NCBI RefSeq assembly: GCF_014648875.1
Contig: NZ_BMRY01000002.1
Span: 620,001 to 684,000 of the forward strand
Length of the DNA stretch: 64,000 bases
From: Streptomyces parvus
GTDB lineage: Bacteria; Actinomycetota; Actinomycetes; Streptomycetales; Streptomycetaceae
Direction of reading: 5' to 3'
This document shows, one piece after another, positions 9,442 through 18,478 of this stretch; positions within the stretch are counted from its first letter, which is position 1, and each line of letters begins with the position of its first letter. Under the pieces are notes generated by a model that made no database searches, was not told the origin of the DNA, and worked only from the letters and a program-made list of their open reading frames with translations. The position numbers were made by a program, and so were the translations under genes.

Positions 9442-9845
9442 CCGAATCCGCTTCCGCTGTACGCCGGATCTCCACCGGCGCCCCCTGGGAGGAGAAGTTC
9501 GGCTACTCGCGCGCCGTCGAGCTGCCGAACGGGCTCGTCCTGGTGGCCGGCTGCACCTCGGTCGTCAACGGCCAGATCTCCGCGGGCTCGCCGTACGAGC
9601 AGACCGTCACCGCCTTCGACGTCGCGTTCGCGGCGCTGGAGCAGGTGGGCCTGGGACGCGAGGACGTCGTCCGCACCCGGATGTACATCACGCACGCCCG
9701 GGACGTCGACGAGGTCGGCCGCGCCCACAAGGAGCTGTTCGACGCCGTGCGCCCCGCCGCCTCGATGATCATCGTGTCCGGATTCGTGGACCCGAGCCTG
9801 GTCGTCGAGGTCGAGGTCGAGGCCTACCGGGGAGGTGCGAAGTGA
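9438..9845 (+). CDS. RidA/YjgF-family enamine/imine deaminase in the his operon
   Basis: 135 residues with the YjgF/YER057c/UK114 fold: [33 protein letters not shown] and [12 protein letters not shown]. RidA proteins hydrolyse reactive enamines/imines released by PLP enzymes. Starts with GTG at 9438 overlapping priA and ends with TGA overlapping the hisF GTG, so it is made together with HisF. Its tight embedding suggests protection against an intermediate of this pathway, but that is inference. Confidence 0.9.
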   Translation: MTESASAVRRISTGAPWEEKFGYSRAVELPNGLVLVAGCTSVVNGQISAGSPYEQTVTAFDVAFAALEQVGLGREDVVRTRMYITHARDVDEVGRAHKELFDAVRPAASMIIVSGFVDPSLVVEVEVEAYRGGAK

Positions 9846-10597
9846 CGCTCGCCGTACGGGTCATCCCCTGCCTCGACGTCGACAACGGCCGCGTCGTCAA
9901 GGGCGTCAACTTCCAGAACCTGCGCGACGCGGGCGACCCCGTCGAGATGGCCAAGCTGTACGACGCCGAGGGCGCCGACGAGCTGACCTTCCTCGACATC
10001 ACCGCCTCCAGCGGCGACCGCGAGACGACGTACGACGTGGTCCGCCGCACCGCCGAGCAGGTCTTCATCCCGCTCACCGTCGGCGGCGGTGTCCGCACCC
10101 CGGAGGACGTCGACAAGCTGCTGCGCGCCGGGGCGGACAAGGTCGGCGTCAACACCGCCGCCATCGCCCGACCCGACCTCATCCGCGAGATCGCCGAACG
10201 CTTCGGACGCCAGGTCCTGGTGCTCTCGGTCGACGCCCGCCGCACCCCGGAGGGCACGTTCGAGGTCACCACGCACGGCGGCCGCAAGGGCACCGGCATC
10301 GACGCCGTCGAGTGGGCCCACCGGGCCGCCGAGCTGGGCGCGGGTGAGATCCTGCTCAACTCGATGGACGCCGACGGCACCAAGGACGGCTACGACACCG
10401 AGATGATCGAGGCGGTACGCAAGCACGTCACCGTGCCGGTCATCGCCTCCGGCGGCGCGGGCCGGCTCGCCGACTTCGCCCCGGCGATCGAGGCGGGCGC
10501 CGACGCGGTGCTCGCCGCGTCCGTCTTCCACTTCGGCGACCTGCGGATCTCCGAGGTCAAGGGCGCTCTGAGGGACGCGGGACACCCGGTCCGCTGA
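9842..10597 (+). CDS. hisF: Imidazole glycerol phosphate synthase, cyclase subunit
   Basis: 251 residues, the cyclase partner of HisH. Catalytic aspartates are in [15 protein letters not shown] and [15 protein letters not shown]. Phosphate-binding GGGVRT and ASGGAGRL motifs are present. The GTG start overlaps the RidA stop. This is the last gene of the main his operon; a strong hairpin follows 18 bases later. Confidence 0.97.
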   Translation: MTLAVRVIPCLDVDNGRVVKGVNFQNLRDAGDPVEMAKLYDAEGADELTFLDITASSGDRETTYDVVRRTAEQVFIPLTVGGGVRTPEDVDKLLRAGADKVGVNTAAIARPDLIREIAERFGRQVLVLSVDARRTPEGTFEVTTHGGRKGTGIDAVEWAHRAAELGAGEILLNSMDADGTKDGYDTEMIEAVRKHVTVPVIASGGAGRLADFAPAIEAGADAVLAASVFHFGDLRISEVKGALRDAGHPVR

Positions 10598-10614
10598 ACC
10601 CGTTCGTGGTGCGA

Positions 10615-10652
10615 GGCGGTGTCACCGGTCAGCCGAGACCGGTGATACCGCC
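10615..10652 (+). terminator. Terminator hairpin of the his operon
   Basis: GGCGGTGTCACCGGTC (10615-10630) pairs with GACCGGTGATACCGCC (10637-10652) around a six-base loop. This gives a 16-bp stem with one G-U pair. No U-tract follows, which is common in Streptomyces. The remaining bases to 10799 hold no gene that I can support. Confidence 0.75.
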
Positions 10653-10799
10653 GATGCGTATCCACGGGGCGCGCCGTGAGAGTGGCGGACACCGGCGAAC
10701 GACGCCGGCGGCCACGCGGTGTACCCGGAGAGCTCCCGGACGACGGGCTCATGGGTCTCGCGTGGTGTGGTTCCCCGCCACCACCGAGAGGATCCCCCC

Positions 10800-11750
10800 G
10801 TGCAGCAGCACCTCCCCTCCGGCACCATCCCCCCGCGCCCTTCCCGCCCGAGCCGCTCCGGTACGTTCACGGGTCGTTCCCGTACGCTGACGGGCCTGGT
10901 GACCGCAGCCGCGGCGACCGCCGGCCTCCTGCTGACGGGCCTGGCGCCCGGCGCCCAGGCCGCCGACAACCCCTACGAGCGCGGCCCGGCCCCCACCAAC
11001 ACCTCCATCGAGGCGAGCCGGGGTTCGTACGCCGTCTCCCAGACCTCCGTCTCCTCGCTCGTCGTGAGCGGATTCGGCGGCGGCACCATCTACTACCCGA
11101 CCTCCACCGCGGACGGCACCTTCGGCGCGGTCGTCATCTCGCCCGGCTTCACCGCGTACGAGTCGTCGATCGCGTGGCTGGGACCGCGCCTGGCCTCCCA
11201 GGGCTTCGTCGTCTTCACCATCGACACCAACACCACGCTCGACCAGCCCGACAGCCGGGGCCGCCAACTCCTCGCCGCCCTGGACTACCTGACCCAGCGC
11301 AGCTCGGTACGGACCCGGGTCGACGCGACCCGGCTCGGCGTGATGGGCCACTCGATGGGCGGAGGGGGCTCCCTGGAAGCCGCCAAGAGCCGCCCGTCGT
11401 TGAAGGCGGCGATCCCGCTGACCGGCTGGAACACGGACAAGACCTGGCCCGAACTGCGCACGCCCACCCTCGTGGTGGGGGCGGACGGCGACACCATCGC
11501 CCCGGTCGCCACGCACTCCGAGCCGTTCTACGAGTCGCTGCCCGGCTCCCTGGACAAGGCGTACCTGGAGCTGCGCGGAGCCTCGCACTTCACGCCGAAC
11601 ACCTCCGACACGACGATCGCCAAGTACAGCATCTCCTGGCTGAAGCGATTCATCGACAACGACAGCCGCTACGAGCAGTTCCTCTGCCCGCTCCCGCGGC
11701 CGAGCCTGACCATCGCGGAGTACCGGGGCAACTGCCCGCACACGGCGTAG
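10800..11750 (+). CDS. Secreted polyester hydrolase / cutinase-like lipase
   Basis: 316 residues. A long twin-charged signal peptide ([29 protein letters not shown]) has a likely cut after Ala54, giving a mature alpha/beta-hydrolase starting [12 protein letters not shown]. The triad is Ser185 (GHSMGGGG), Asp231 (DTIAP) and His263 (ASHFTPN), with Tyr120 in the oxyanion region. Two cysteines near the C-terminus probably form a disulfide. This is very close, from memory, to Streptomyces exfoliatus lipase and the Streptomyces PET-hydrolase-like enzymes of the Thermobifida cutinase family. The GTG at 10800 is chosen because it gives a proper signal peptide. Confidence 0.9.
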   Translation: MQQHLPSGTIPPRPSRPSRSGTFTGRSRTLTGLVTAAAATAGLLLTGLAPGAQAADNPYERGPAPTNTSIEASRGSYAVSQTSVSSLVVSGFGGGTIYYPTSTADGTFGAVVISPGFTAYESSIAWLGPRLASQGFVVFTIDTNTTLDQPDSRGRQLLAALDYLTQRSSVRTRVDATRLGVMGHSMGGGGSLEAAKSRPSLKAAIPLTGWNTDKTWPELRTPTLVVGADGDTIAPVATHSEPFYESLPGSLDKAYLELRGASHFTPNTSDTTIAKYSISWLKRFIDNDSRYEQFLCPLPRPSLTIAEYRGNCPHTA

Positions 11751-11765
11751 ACCCGGCGTTCCGGA

Positions 11766-11801
11766 CCCTGCCGCGCTGTGCTCCGGCACAGCGCGGCAGG
11801 G
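11766..11801 (+). terminator. Terminator hairpin after the polyester hydrolase
   Basis: CCCTGCCGCGCTGTG (11766-11780) pairs perfectly with CACAGCGCGGCAGGG (11787-11801) around a six-base loop. It lies 15 bases after the stop codon. Confidence 0.8.
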
Positions 11802-11895
11802 CTTCGGATGGGAGCCGGCACCGCACCGGACCGTTCCCCGGTGGCAGCCGGACGCGGCGCTTCCGCCCTCGCCGACGTCTACGTACCGTGCCGGT

Positions 11896-14892
11896 GTGAC
11901 CCCATCGACGACCGTGCGCAGTCCGCTCCGGCTGTACGGCCGGCATGACGAACTCGCCACCCTCGAGAACCTGCTGACGCTGTTACGACGAGGCGACGGG
12001 GGTGCGCTGGTCCTGGCGGCGCCGCCCGGTCTGGGCCGTACGGCACTGCTGCGCGCGGCAGCCGAGACGCACCGGGACCGCGGCCCCGTGCTGTGGGCCA
12101 CCGCCGCCTCCTCCGAGCGCGCTGTGCCCTACAGCGGACTGAGGGCCCTGCTCGGCTCGGACGTGGTCGGTTCCGGGGCTGCTGCCTCGGACGCGGGAGT
12201 CGCGACCGGTGCCCTGGCTCCCGGCATCGCGCGCGACGCCCTGGCCGGCCGGCTGCGGGAGTTCGCCGACGGCGGGCCGCTGCTGGTCTGCGTCGACGAC
12301 GCGCACGCCTGGGACGCGGCGTCGCGGGCCGCCCTCACCTTCGAGGCCCGCAGGCCGGGTGCGGGCAGCCGGACCACCTTCCTGCTCTCGGCCGCCGACG
12401 GCACCGCCTTCGCCGGACTGCCCACTCTGCGTCTCGCGCCCCTGGACGACGCGGCGGCCTCGGCGCTCCTGGACCGGCTGACCACCGGCGCGGAAGGGCT
12501 CGACCCGGTCGTGCGCGCCGAAATCCTCCACGACGCGGGCGGAAACCCCCGCCTGCTGGCCGCGCTCGCCGGCCGGCTCACCCCGGACCAGCTCGCCGGA
12601 CGCACCCCACTGCCCTGGCCCCTGCCCGGCGGCGAAGCGGTGCTGGCCGCCCACGCCGAACGCCTTGACGACCTCCCGGACCGGACCCGCACCCTGCTCC
12701 TGCTCGCAGCGGCGGCCCAGGAGCACGAGCCGGAGGGCGCCGGGGCCGACGCGCTGCTCCTGCTGCGCGCGGGCACCCGGGACGGACTGCCCCGGGGCTT
12801 CCTCGACCGGGCTCTGTTCGACGGGACCGGGGCCGGCGACCTCCTCCAACGGGCCGGCAGCCGCGTCCACTTCGCCCACCGCCTCACCGCCCGTGCGGTG
12901 CTCCACCACGCTCCCTGGGCCCGCCGCAGAGCCGCCCACGAACTGCTCGCCACCCTGTTGACGGAGACCGGCGACCGGGGCGGGGCGGACGATTCGCGGG
13001 TCCGGGACGTGCCGGGGCTTCCGGGCGACCCGGAGTCCCGCACCGCGCGCACCACCACCGCGCCGCCGGCCCTTCCGCTCGCCGCCCTCGTCCAGCGGGC
13101 CTGCGCCGCTCCCGGGCCGGACGCCGCGCTGGCGGCCGGGCTCGAAGCGGCCGCCGTCGCCCCCATCCCACACGCCGCGCGCTCCGCCGCCCTGGTCCGC
13201 GCCGCCCTGCTCTCCACCGGGCCGGCCCTCCGCGCGGCCCGGTTCGCCGCTGCGGCCGAGCAGGCGCGGCTGGCGGGCGACCCGGCCCTGGCCCGCGCTC
13301 TGCTGGCCAGAACCGGGCCCCGCCCGGCCGAGGGGTACCCGGCCGCCGGGCCCGGCACGGCCGGCGGGTCCGTCCGGTCCGGCGGGGCGGATCCGACCGC
13401 GGGCCCCGCCCCCGCGGATCCGGTGACCGCCTCCGTCCACGCGAGCGCGGTCACCGACCTCGCGCCGGGGCTCGCCCCCTACGTGCACGGCATGCTGGCC
13501 CTCCGCTCCGGGCCCGTGGCCGACGCCCACGAAGCCCTGCTCGCCGCAGCAGCCCTTCTCGCGCCGCACGATCACCGCCGGTCGCTCGACGCCCTGCTCG
13601 GCGCGGCCGAGGCCGCCTGGGCGGCGGGGGACGCCCTCGGCTACCTCGACGCCATGGGCCGCCTCGCCCGCATCCCGGCCGGCGAGGACCTGGAGGACTA
13701 CCCGGCCGGCATGAGTGCCGTGCTCGAAGGCCGCACCGCCGAAGGGCACACCCGCCTCCGCCGTTGCCTCGCCCCCGGCGGGGACCCCGGTGACCCGGCC
13801 GCGCTGCTCCGGGCAGGTGTCGCGGCCCTGGTCCTCGGTGACATCGCCGCAGCCTGTCGCGCGGGCGCCCGCGCGCTCGCCGCCGTACGGACGGCAGGGC
13901 CCGACACGCTCCTGCCGCAGGCGCTCGAACACCTCGCCTACGCCGAGCTGCGGGCCGGGCGGCACGCCGGTGCGCGGGCTCACGCCCTGGAGGGCCTGCA
14001 CGCCGCCCGGCGTACGGGGCAGCCGAACAGTTCCGCCCATCTGCACGCCGTGCTCGCCCTCGCCGCCTCCGTGGAAGGGCCGGCCGAGGTGTGCGCCGCG
14101 CACGGGGAGGCCGCGCTGGCCGGGGCGGCCCCGCACGGGCTGGCCCAGGCCGCTACCCTCGCCACCTGGGCCCGGGCCCGGGCGGACCTGGCCGCCGGGC
14201 GGCCGGGCGAGGCGGCCGCCCGGCTGGCCCCCCTGGTCAAGGCCGGGCCCGGCCGGGGCCACTTCGCCACCCGGACGCTCGCCGTGCCCTGCTGGGTCGA
14301 GGCCGCCGTGCTGGACGGACGGCTCTCGGAGGAGTCCCGCGCACTCCACGCCGCTGTCGACGAGTTCGCGTTCTGGGCCGCCCGGGCGGCCGACCCCGGC
14401 GCCCCCGCCCAACTGGCCCGCTGCCGTGCCCTCCTGGCCCCCGCCGACGAAGCCGATGCCCGCTACGCCGAGGCCCTGGCCCACCACGAAGAAGCCGGGG
14501 GCGACTTCGAACAGGCCCGTACCCACCTGCTGTACGGGCAGTGGCTGCGTCGCCGTCGGCGCACCCGCGAGGCCCGCGGTCCGCTGCGCGACGCCCTGGT
14601 CGGCTTCCAGCGCTGCTCGGCCCGCGCCTGGGCGGAGAGGGCGGCCGGAGAACTGCGGGCGGCGGGGGAGCCGGTCCCGGCTCCACGACGGGACACGGCC
14701 GGTGGACCGCTGGCGCGGCTCACGCCCCAGCAGCAGCGCATCGCCCGCTGCGTCGCCGAAGGGGCGACCAACCGCGAAGTGGCGTCGCGGCTCTCGCTCA
14801 GCCCGCGCACGGTCGACCACCACCTCCGCAACGTCTTCGCCGCCCTCGCCATCCGCTCCCGCACCGAACTGGCCCGGCTGTTGAACCCCTGA
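11896..14892 (+). CDS. Large ATPase regulator with C-terminal LuxR helix-turn-helix (LAL-like)
   Basis: 998 residues. An N-terminal STAND-type ATPase (YGRHDELATLENLL; Walker A region PPGLGRTA at 43-50; Walker B LLVCVDDAHAWD) is followed by a long helical TPR-like middle. A LuxR/FixJ-type DNA-binding domain occupies the last 60 residues (LTPQQQRIARCVAEGATNREVA...SPRTVDHHLRNVF). The Walker lysine is replaced by Arg48. Codon 30 (11983-11985) is TTA, the rare leucine codon read by the bldA tRNA, so translation is probably developmentally delayed. It sits just downstream of the polyester hydrolase, a plausible but unproven target. Confidence 0.88.
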   Translation: MTPSTTVRSPLRLYGRHDELATLENLLTLLRRGDGGALVLAAPPGLGRTALLRAAAETHRDRGPVLWATAASSERAVPYSGLRALLGSDVVGSGAAASDAGVATGALAPGIARDALAGRLREFADGGPLLVCVDDAHAWDAASRAALTFEARRPGAGSRTTFLLSAADGTAFAGLPTLRLAPLDDAAASALLDRLTTGAEGLDPVVRAEILHDAGGNPRLLAALAGRLTPDQLAGRTPLPWPLPGGEAVLAAHAERLDDLPDRTRTLLLLAAAAQEHEPEGAGADALLLLRAGTRDGLPRGFLDRALFDGTGAGDLLQRAGSRVHFAHRLTARAVLHHAPWARRRAAHELLATLLTETGDRGGADDSRVRDVPGLPGDPESRTARTTTAPPALPLAALVQRACAAPGPDAALAAGLEAAAVAPIPHAARSAALVRAALLSTGPALRAARFAAAAEQARLAGDPALARALLARTGPRPAEGYPAAGPGTAGGSVRSGGADPTAGPAPADPVTASVHASAVTDLAPGLAPYVHGMLALRSGPVADAHEALLAAAALLAPHDHRRSLDALLGAAEAAWAAGDALGYLDAMGRLARIPAGEDLEDYPAGMSAVLEGRTAEGHTRLRRCLAPGGDPGDPAALLRAGVAALVLGDIAAACRAGARALAAVRTAGPDTLLPQALEHLAYAELRAGRHAGARAHALEGLHAARRTGQPNSSAHLHAVLALAASVEGPAEVCAAHGEAALAGAAPHGLAQAATLATWARARADLAAGRPGEAAARLAPLVKAGPGRGHFATRTLAVPCWVEAAVLDGRLSEESRALHAAVDEFAFWAARAADPGAPAQLARCRALLAPADEADARYAEALAHHEEAGGDFEQARTHLLYGQWLRRRRRTREARGPLRDALVGFQRCSARAWAERAAGELRAAGEPVPAPRRDTAGGPLARLTPQQQRIARCVAEGATNREVASRLSLSPRTVDHHLRNVFAALAIRSRTELARLLNP

Positions 14893-14963
14893 CCTCCGTC
14901 ATGGCCGTTCCACGGCCGGGAGGTTGCGAGACCGTGATGACGAGTTCCGCGCAGACCTCTAGG

Positions 14964-14979
14964 TACCGACTGGGCGGTA
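14964..14979. promoter_or_regulatory. 16-bp inverted repeat, candidate TetR-type operator
   Basis: TACCGACTGGGCGGTA is a near-palindrome with five-base perfect arms. Its right flank extends to read ACATACCG on the opposite strand, a half-site style common for TetR-family repressors in Streptomyces. It lies about 110 bases before the PucR-type regulator gene. No adjacent TetR gene is present. Confidence 0.35.
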
Positions 14980-15087
14980 TGTCATTCTGCGGGCGTCAGG
15001 ATCGTCTCGCCGCGCTCGCGCCCCGCTCGGGGCCGGAGCGCCGGGCCCGCCGCTCGCGCGGCCGGCCGATTCCCGGTGGAGGCCGCC

Positions 15088-16443
15088 ATGCCACAGGTCG
15101 TACGTTCGCGGATCGGGGCGCTGCACGGCCCCTCCCCGATACCGCCGTTGCCGCACCGCTTCCGGTCCCTGGCCGACCGCGAGTCCGTCGAGGTGCTGCA
15201 CCGGGCCGCCCAGGTCCTCGTCGCCTCGCTGCCCGCCCTCACCGACCGGCTCGTCGAGGCCCTGTACGCCCAGGAGCCCGCATACCGGGCGGCGATCGAC
15301 TCCGACCGGGCCGGGGTCTGGCAGGAGGTCCACCACTCCCTGCGGCACAACGTCGGCTCCCTGATCCAGCCCCGCGAGTTCCGGGAGCCGGCCCACCGCA
15401 CCTCCCGCTGGATCGGCGAGGTCCGCGCGGAGCAGGGCGTGCCGCTCGACGCCGTCCTGCACGCCTTCCGGATGGGCGGCGCGATGGTCTGGCAGGACCT
15501 CGTGGACGAGACCGCCCGGCGCGACCCCGACGACATCCGGCTGCTCGTCCATGTCGCCGCCGACGTGTGGAACTTCGTCGACGAGCACTGCGGGGTCGTC
15601 GCGGACGCCTACCGGCAGGCCGAGCGGCGGCAGTCCTGGCGGCGCGAGAACCGCCAGCGGCTGATGGTCGCCGCCCTGCTCGACGGGACCGCCCGGATCG
15701 CCGACCTGGCCGAGGCGGCGGAGATGCTGGGGCTGCCGGAGCACGGGCGGTACGCGGTGCTGGCGGTGGCGGGGGGCATCGGCGCGGGCGGGGCAGGGCC
15801 CGGTGCCGGGGCGGGGTCCGCCGCCGCGAGCCGCGCAGGGGCCGCCCAGTACGGGCCGGGGGCCGCTGCCCGCCCGCCGGTGGCGCTGCCCGCAGGCGCG
15901 CCGGGAGCCACGGTGCTCTGGCACCCGGGCCCGGACGCCGAGTTCGCGATCCTGCCGCTGGCGGGCTCGTCCGGCGAGCTGAGCGCACTGGCCGCCGCGC
16001 TCGACGTACCGGCCGGGACCCGGGCCGGGATCGGCTCCGCCGTCGAGGGCCTGGCCGCCCTCGGTGACGCCCGGCGCCTGGCGGAGACCGCGCTGCGCAC
16101 CTGCCCGGCCTCCGGGGGGACCGTCCTGCTCGACGAGCACCTCCCGGACGCCCTGGTCGTGTCGTCCCCGGCGCTCGCCGACGCGCTCGCCCACCGGGTG
16201 CTCGGCCCGCTGGACCGCCTGGACCCCGCCGACCGCGACGTCATCGTGGAGACCCTCACCGCCTGGCTGGACGCGGACGGCTCGGCGCAACGGGCGGGCG
16301 CGCGGCTCTACTGCCACCGCAACACCGTCCTCAACCGCCTCCGCCGCTTCGAACAGCTCACCGGCCGTTGTCTGACCCGCCCCCGGGACGCCGTGGAGGT
16401 CTCGCTCGCGCTGGCTGCCCGACGGCTGCTCGGCGGTACCTGA
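15088..16443 (+). CDS. PucR/CdaR-family helix-turn-helix regulator
   Basis: 451 residues. An N-terminal RsbT-like/GGDEF-like sensory region (VLVASLPALTDRLVEALYAQEPAYRA, FRMGGAMVWQDLVDE) and a glycine/alanine-rich linker around residues 230-270 are followed by a C-terminal PucR helix-turn-helix (LYCHRNTVLNRLRRFEQLTGR). ATG 15088 has GGTGGAGG five bases upstream and is preferred over the GTG at 15076. Family members often control purine or sugar-acid catabolism; the target here cannot be read from context. Confidence 0.85.
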   Translation: MPQVVRSRIGALHGPSPIPPLPHRFRSLADRESVEVLHRAAQVLVASLPALTDRLVEALYAQEPAYRAAIDSDRAGVWQEVHHSLRHNVGSLIQPREFREPAHRTSRWIGEVRAEQGVPLDAVLHAFRMGGAMVWQDLVDETARRDPDDIRLLVHVAADVWNFVDEHCGVVADAYRQAERRQSWRRENRQRLMVAALLDGTARIADLAEAAEMLGLPEHGRYAVLAVAGGIGAGGAGPGAGAGSAAASRAGAAQYGPGAAARPPVALPAGAPGATVLWHPGPDAEFAILPLAGSSGELSALAAALDVPAGTRAGIGSAVEGLAALGDARRLAETALRTCPASGGTVLLDEHLPDALVVSSPALADALAHRVLGPLDRLDPADRDVIVETLTAWLDADGSAQRAGARLYCHRNTVLNRLRRFEQLTGRCLTRPRDAVEVSLALAARRLLGGT

Positions 16444-16450
16444 AAACTCC

Positions 16451-16482
16451 GCAACAAATATTGCGCAATTCTTCTTGCGCAA
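16451..16482. promoter_or_regulatory. Candidate operator of the ArsR/MFS operon
   Basis: The 8-bp palindrome TTGCGCAA occurs twice, at 16461-16468 and 16475-16482, fourteen bases apart. The first copy also forms an outer dyad, GCAA-N6-TTGC (16451-16464). The stretch is AT-rich and lies 28-59 bases before the ArsR start, exactly where an autorepressor would bind. Confidence 0.6.
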
Positions 16483-16509
16483 CTTTTCCTGTGCATCTAC
16501 GGTCGTGTC

Positions 16510-17097
16510 ATGCCCAGTGAAGAACGACGCCGCATCGCCGACCTCGACACCCTCAAGGCGATCGGCCACCCCCTGCGCCTGAGGCTCTACCGCGCCCTGC
16601 ACATCAAGCGCACCGCCACCGCCTCCCAGCTCGCCGAACAGGTCGACGAGGCGGTCTCCCTCGTCAGTTACCACCTGCGCAAGCTCGCCGACCACGGACT
16701 GATCGAACCGGCCGAGGGCCAGGGCACCGACGGCCGGGAACGCTGGTGGCAGCCTTCCTCCCGAGGGCTGACCTTCAGCGACGCGGACTTCGACGACGCG
16801 CCGGACAGGGCGGCCGTCTACGCCGCCGCCAACCGCATGTCCTTCGACCAGCACGTCGAGCTCTACCGCGCCCACCAGGAAGCACGGCACACCTGGGACG
16901 CGGAATGGCGCAGCGCCTCCTGGAGCTCGGAGAACCTCCTGAGGCTCACCGCCGCGGAACTGGCCGCCCTCAGTCAGGAGATGGGTGCGCTGATCGACCG
17001 ATACGAGGAAGCGGGCCGCGCCCGCGACGACGCGGGCGACACGGAGGGCCGGGAGAGCGTCGCCCTGCACACGTACGGATTCCCCTTCCGCCCGTGA
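16510..17097 (+). CDS. ArsR-family winged-helix repressor
   Basis: 195 residues. The DNA-binding part spans residues 10-75: LDTLKAIGHPLRLRLYRALH, then TASQLAEQVDEAVSLVSYHLRKLADHGLI. A longer C-terminal half is rich in aromatic and acidic residues. There is no CxC metal-binding motif, so it probably responds to an organic ligand rather than a metal. The 52-base gap to the MFS exporter and the operator-like repeats upstream suggest an autoregulated repressor-exporter pair. Confidence 0.88.
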   Translation: MPSEERRRIADLDTLKAIGHPLRLRLYRALHIKRTATASQLAEQVDEAVSLVSYHLRKLADHGLIEPAEGQGTDGRERWWQPSSRGLTFSDADFDDAPDRAAVYAAANRMSFDQHVELYRAHQEARHTWDAEWRSASWSSENLLRLTAAELAALSQEMGALIDRYEEAGRARDDAGDTEGRESVALHTYGFPFRP

Positions 17098-17149
17098 GCC
17101 CGCAGCCCCTTCCGGACCGCCTCGCCTTCTTGTTCTCAGGGACGAACCC

Positions 17150-18406
17150 ATGACCGCCTCCGCAGTGGAAGCCACCGAACGCCCCGCGCACCGCGATCCG
17201 AACGTCCTGCGCTGGCTCGGCGCGTACACCGCGTCGATGATCGGCGACAGCATCTACTTCATGGCCCTCGCCTGGGCCGCCGCCCGCACCGGCAGCGCCT
17301 CCGGCACCGGCCTCGTCCTCGCCGCCGGCTCCCTACCCCGGGCGCTCCTGATGCTCGGCGGGGGAGTGCTCGCCGACCGTCTCGGCCCCCGCCGCGTCGT
17401 CATCAGCAGCGACGCCGTCCGCGCCGTCCTGGTCCTCGTCCTCGCCGCGACCCTGGTCCTCACCGCACCCACCGTGGGCGTCCTGGTGGTCGTCGCCCTG
17501 CTCTTCGGCGCGGTCGACGCCCTGTTCCTGCCCGCCGTCGGAGCGCTGCCGCCCCGGATCAGCACCCCGGGCCAGCTCGCCCGGATCCAGGGCCTGCGCG
17601 CACTGGCCGCGCGCGGCTCCTCGATCATCGGCGCGCCGATGGGCGGGGTCGCCGTGGCGACCGGCGGCCCCTCGCTCGCCTTCGCGGCCGCCGGAGTGCT
17701 CTTCGCCCTGTCCCTGCCGCTGCTCCTGAGCCTGCGGATCAGACCGCTCCCCGAGCCGGAGGCCTCCGGTGAGGCCTCGGACGCCGAGAAGACCCCCAAC
17801 GCCTGGAACGACCTCGTCGGCGGGCTCCGGTACATCCGCCGCCACTCCCTGCTCGGCCCTCTGATGCTCGTCATAGCCCTCAGCGAGCTCGGCTTCGTCG
17901 GACCGCTCAACCTCGGCCTGATCCTGCTCTCCGAGCAGCGCGGCTGGGGCGCGGCCGGCATGGGCTGGATCGTCGCCGGATTCGCCGGCGGAGCGGCCGG
18001 GTCCGCCCTCCTGCTCGCCGTCCGGGGCCGGGTGCCACGTGCCGGACTGGTGATGTGCCTGATGGCGCTCGTCGGTGCCGTCGGCATCGCCTCCCTGCCC
18101 CAGGTCCCCACAGTGGCTCACGCCGCCGCGATCGCCGCGTTCGTCGGTCTCACCGCCGGTCTGGCCGGGGCGCTGTGCGGAGCCCTCGTCCAGACAGCCG
18201 CCGACCCGGCGTACCTGGGCCGGGTCACCTCCGTATCGACGTTCTTCACCTACGCCATCGCCCCGCTGAGCTACCCCGCCACCGGGGCCGCCGTCGCCCT
18301 CTGGGGAACCGGGCCGGTCTTCGTGGTCAGCGCGGCCGTGTGCGCCGCCGGCGCCGCGATGGGCCTCGCCCTCACCGCACTCCGCCGCGCCGAACTGCCC
18401 CGCTGA
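17150..18406 (+). CDS. MFS exporter
   Basis: 418 residues with 10-12 hydrophobic helices. The conserved loop between helices 2 and 3 reads GGGVLADRLGPRRVVISSD, typical of the MFS drug/small-molecule exporter class. A charged central loop lies at about residues 200-225. It is probably the transport gene controlled by the ArsR protein upstream. The substrate is unknown. Confidence 0.88.
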   Translation: MTASAVEATERPAHRDPNVLRWLGAYTASMIGDSIYFMALAWAAARTGSASGTGLVLAAGSLPRALLMLGGGVLADRLGPRRVVISSDAVRAVLVLVLAATLVLTAPTVGVLVVVALLFGAVDALFLPAVGALPPRISTPGQLARIQGLRALAARGSSIIGAPMGGVAVATGGPSLAFAAAGVLFALSLPLLLSLRIRPLPEPEASGEASDAEKTPNAWNDLVGGLRYIRRHSLLGPLMLVIALSELGFVGPLNLGLILLSEQRGWGAAGMGWIVAGFAGGAAGSALLLAVRGRVPRAGLVMCLMALVGAVGIASLPQVPTVAHAAAIAAFVGLTAGLAGALCGALVQTAADPAYLGRVTSVSTFFTYAIAPLSYPATGAAVALWGTGPVFVVSAAVCAAGAAMGLALTALRRAELPR

Positions 18407-18425
18407 CCCGGCGACCGCCCGACCG

Positions 18426-18474
18426 GGGGTGGCGGGCCCGGCAGAACCTCCGCCGGACCACCGGCCCCGCCACG
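18426..18474. terminator. GC-rich imperfect hairpin between convergent genes
   Basis: GTGGCGGGCCCGG and CCGGCCCCGCCAC form imperfect arms between the MFS gene and the convergent minus-strand gene. It is a likely bidirectional terminator. Confidence 0.45.
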
Positions 18475-18478
18475 CGGT

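Noticed and set aside
11983..14823. 946-codon minus-strand frame opposite the LuxR-type regulator
   Set aside because: No domain is recognisable and the composition is of shadow type; the plus-strand product has ATPase and helix-turn-helix motifs.
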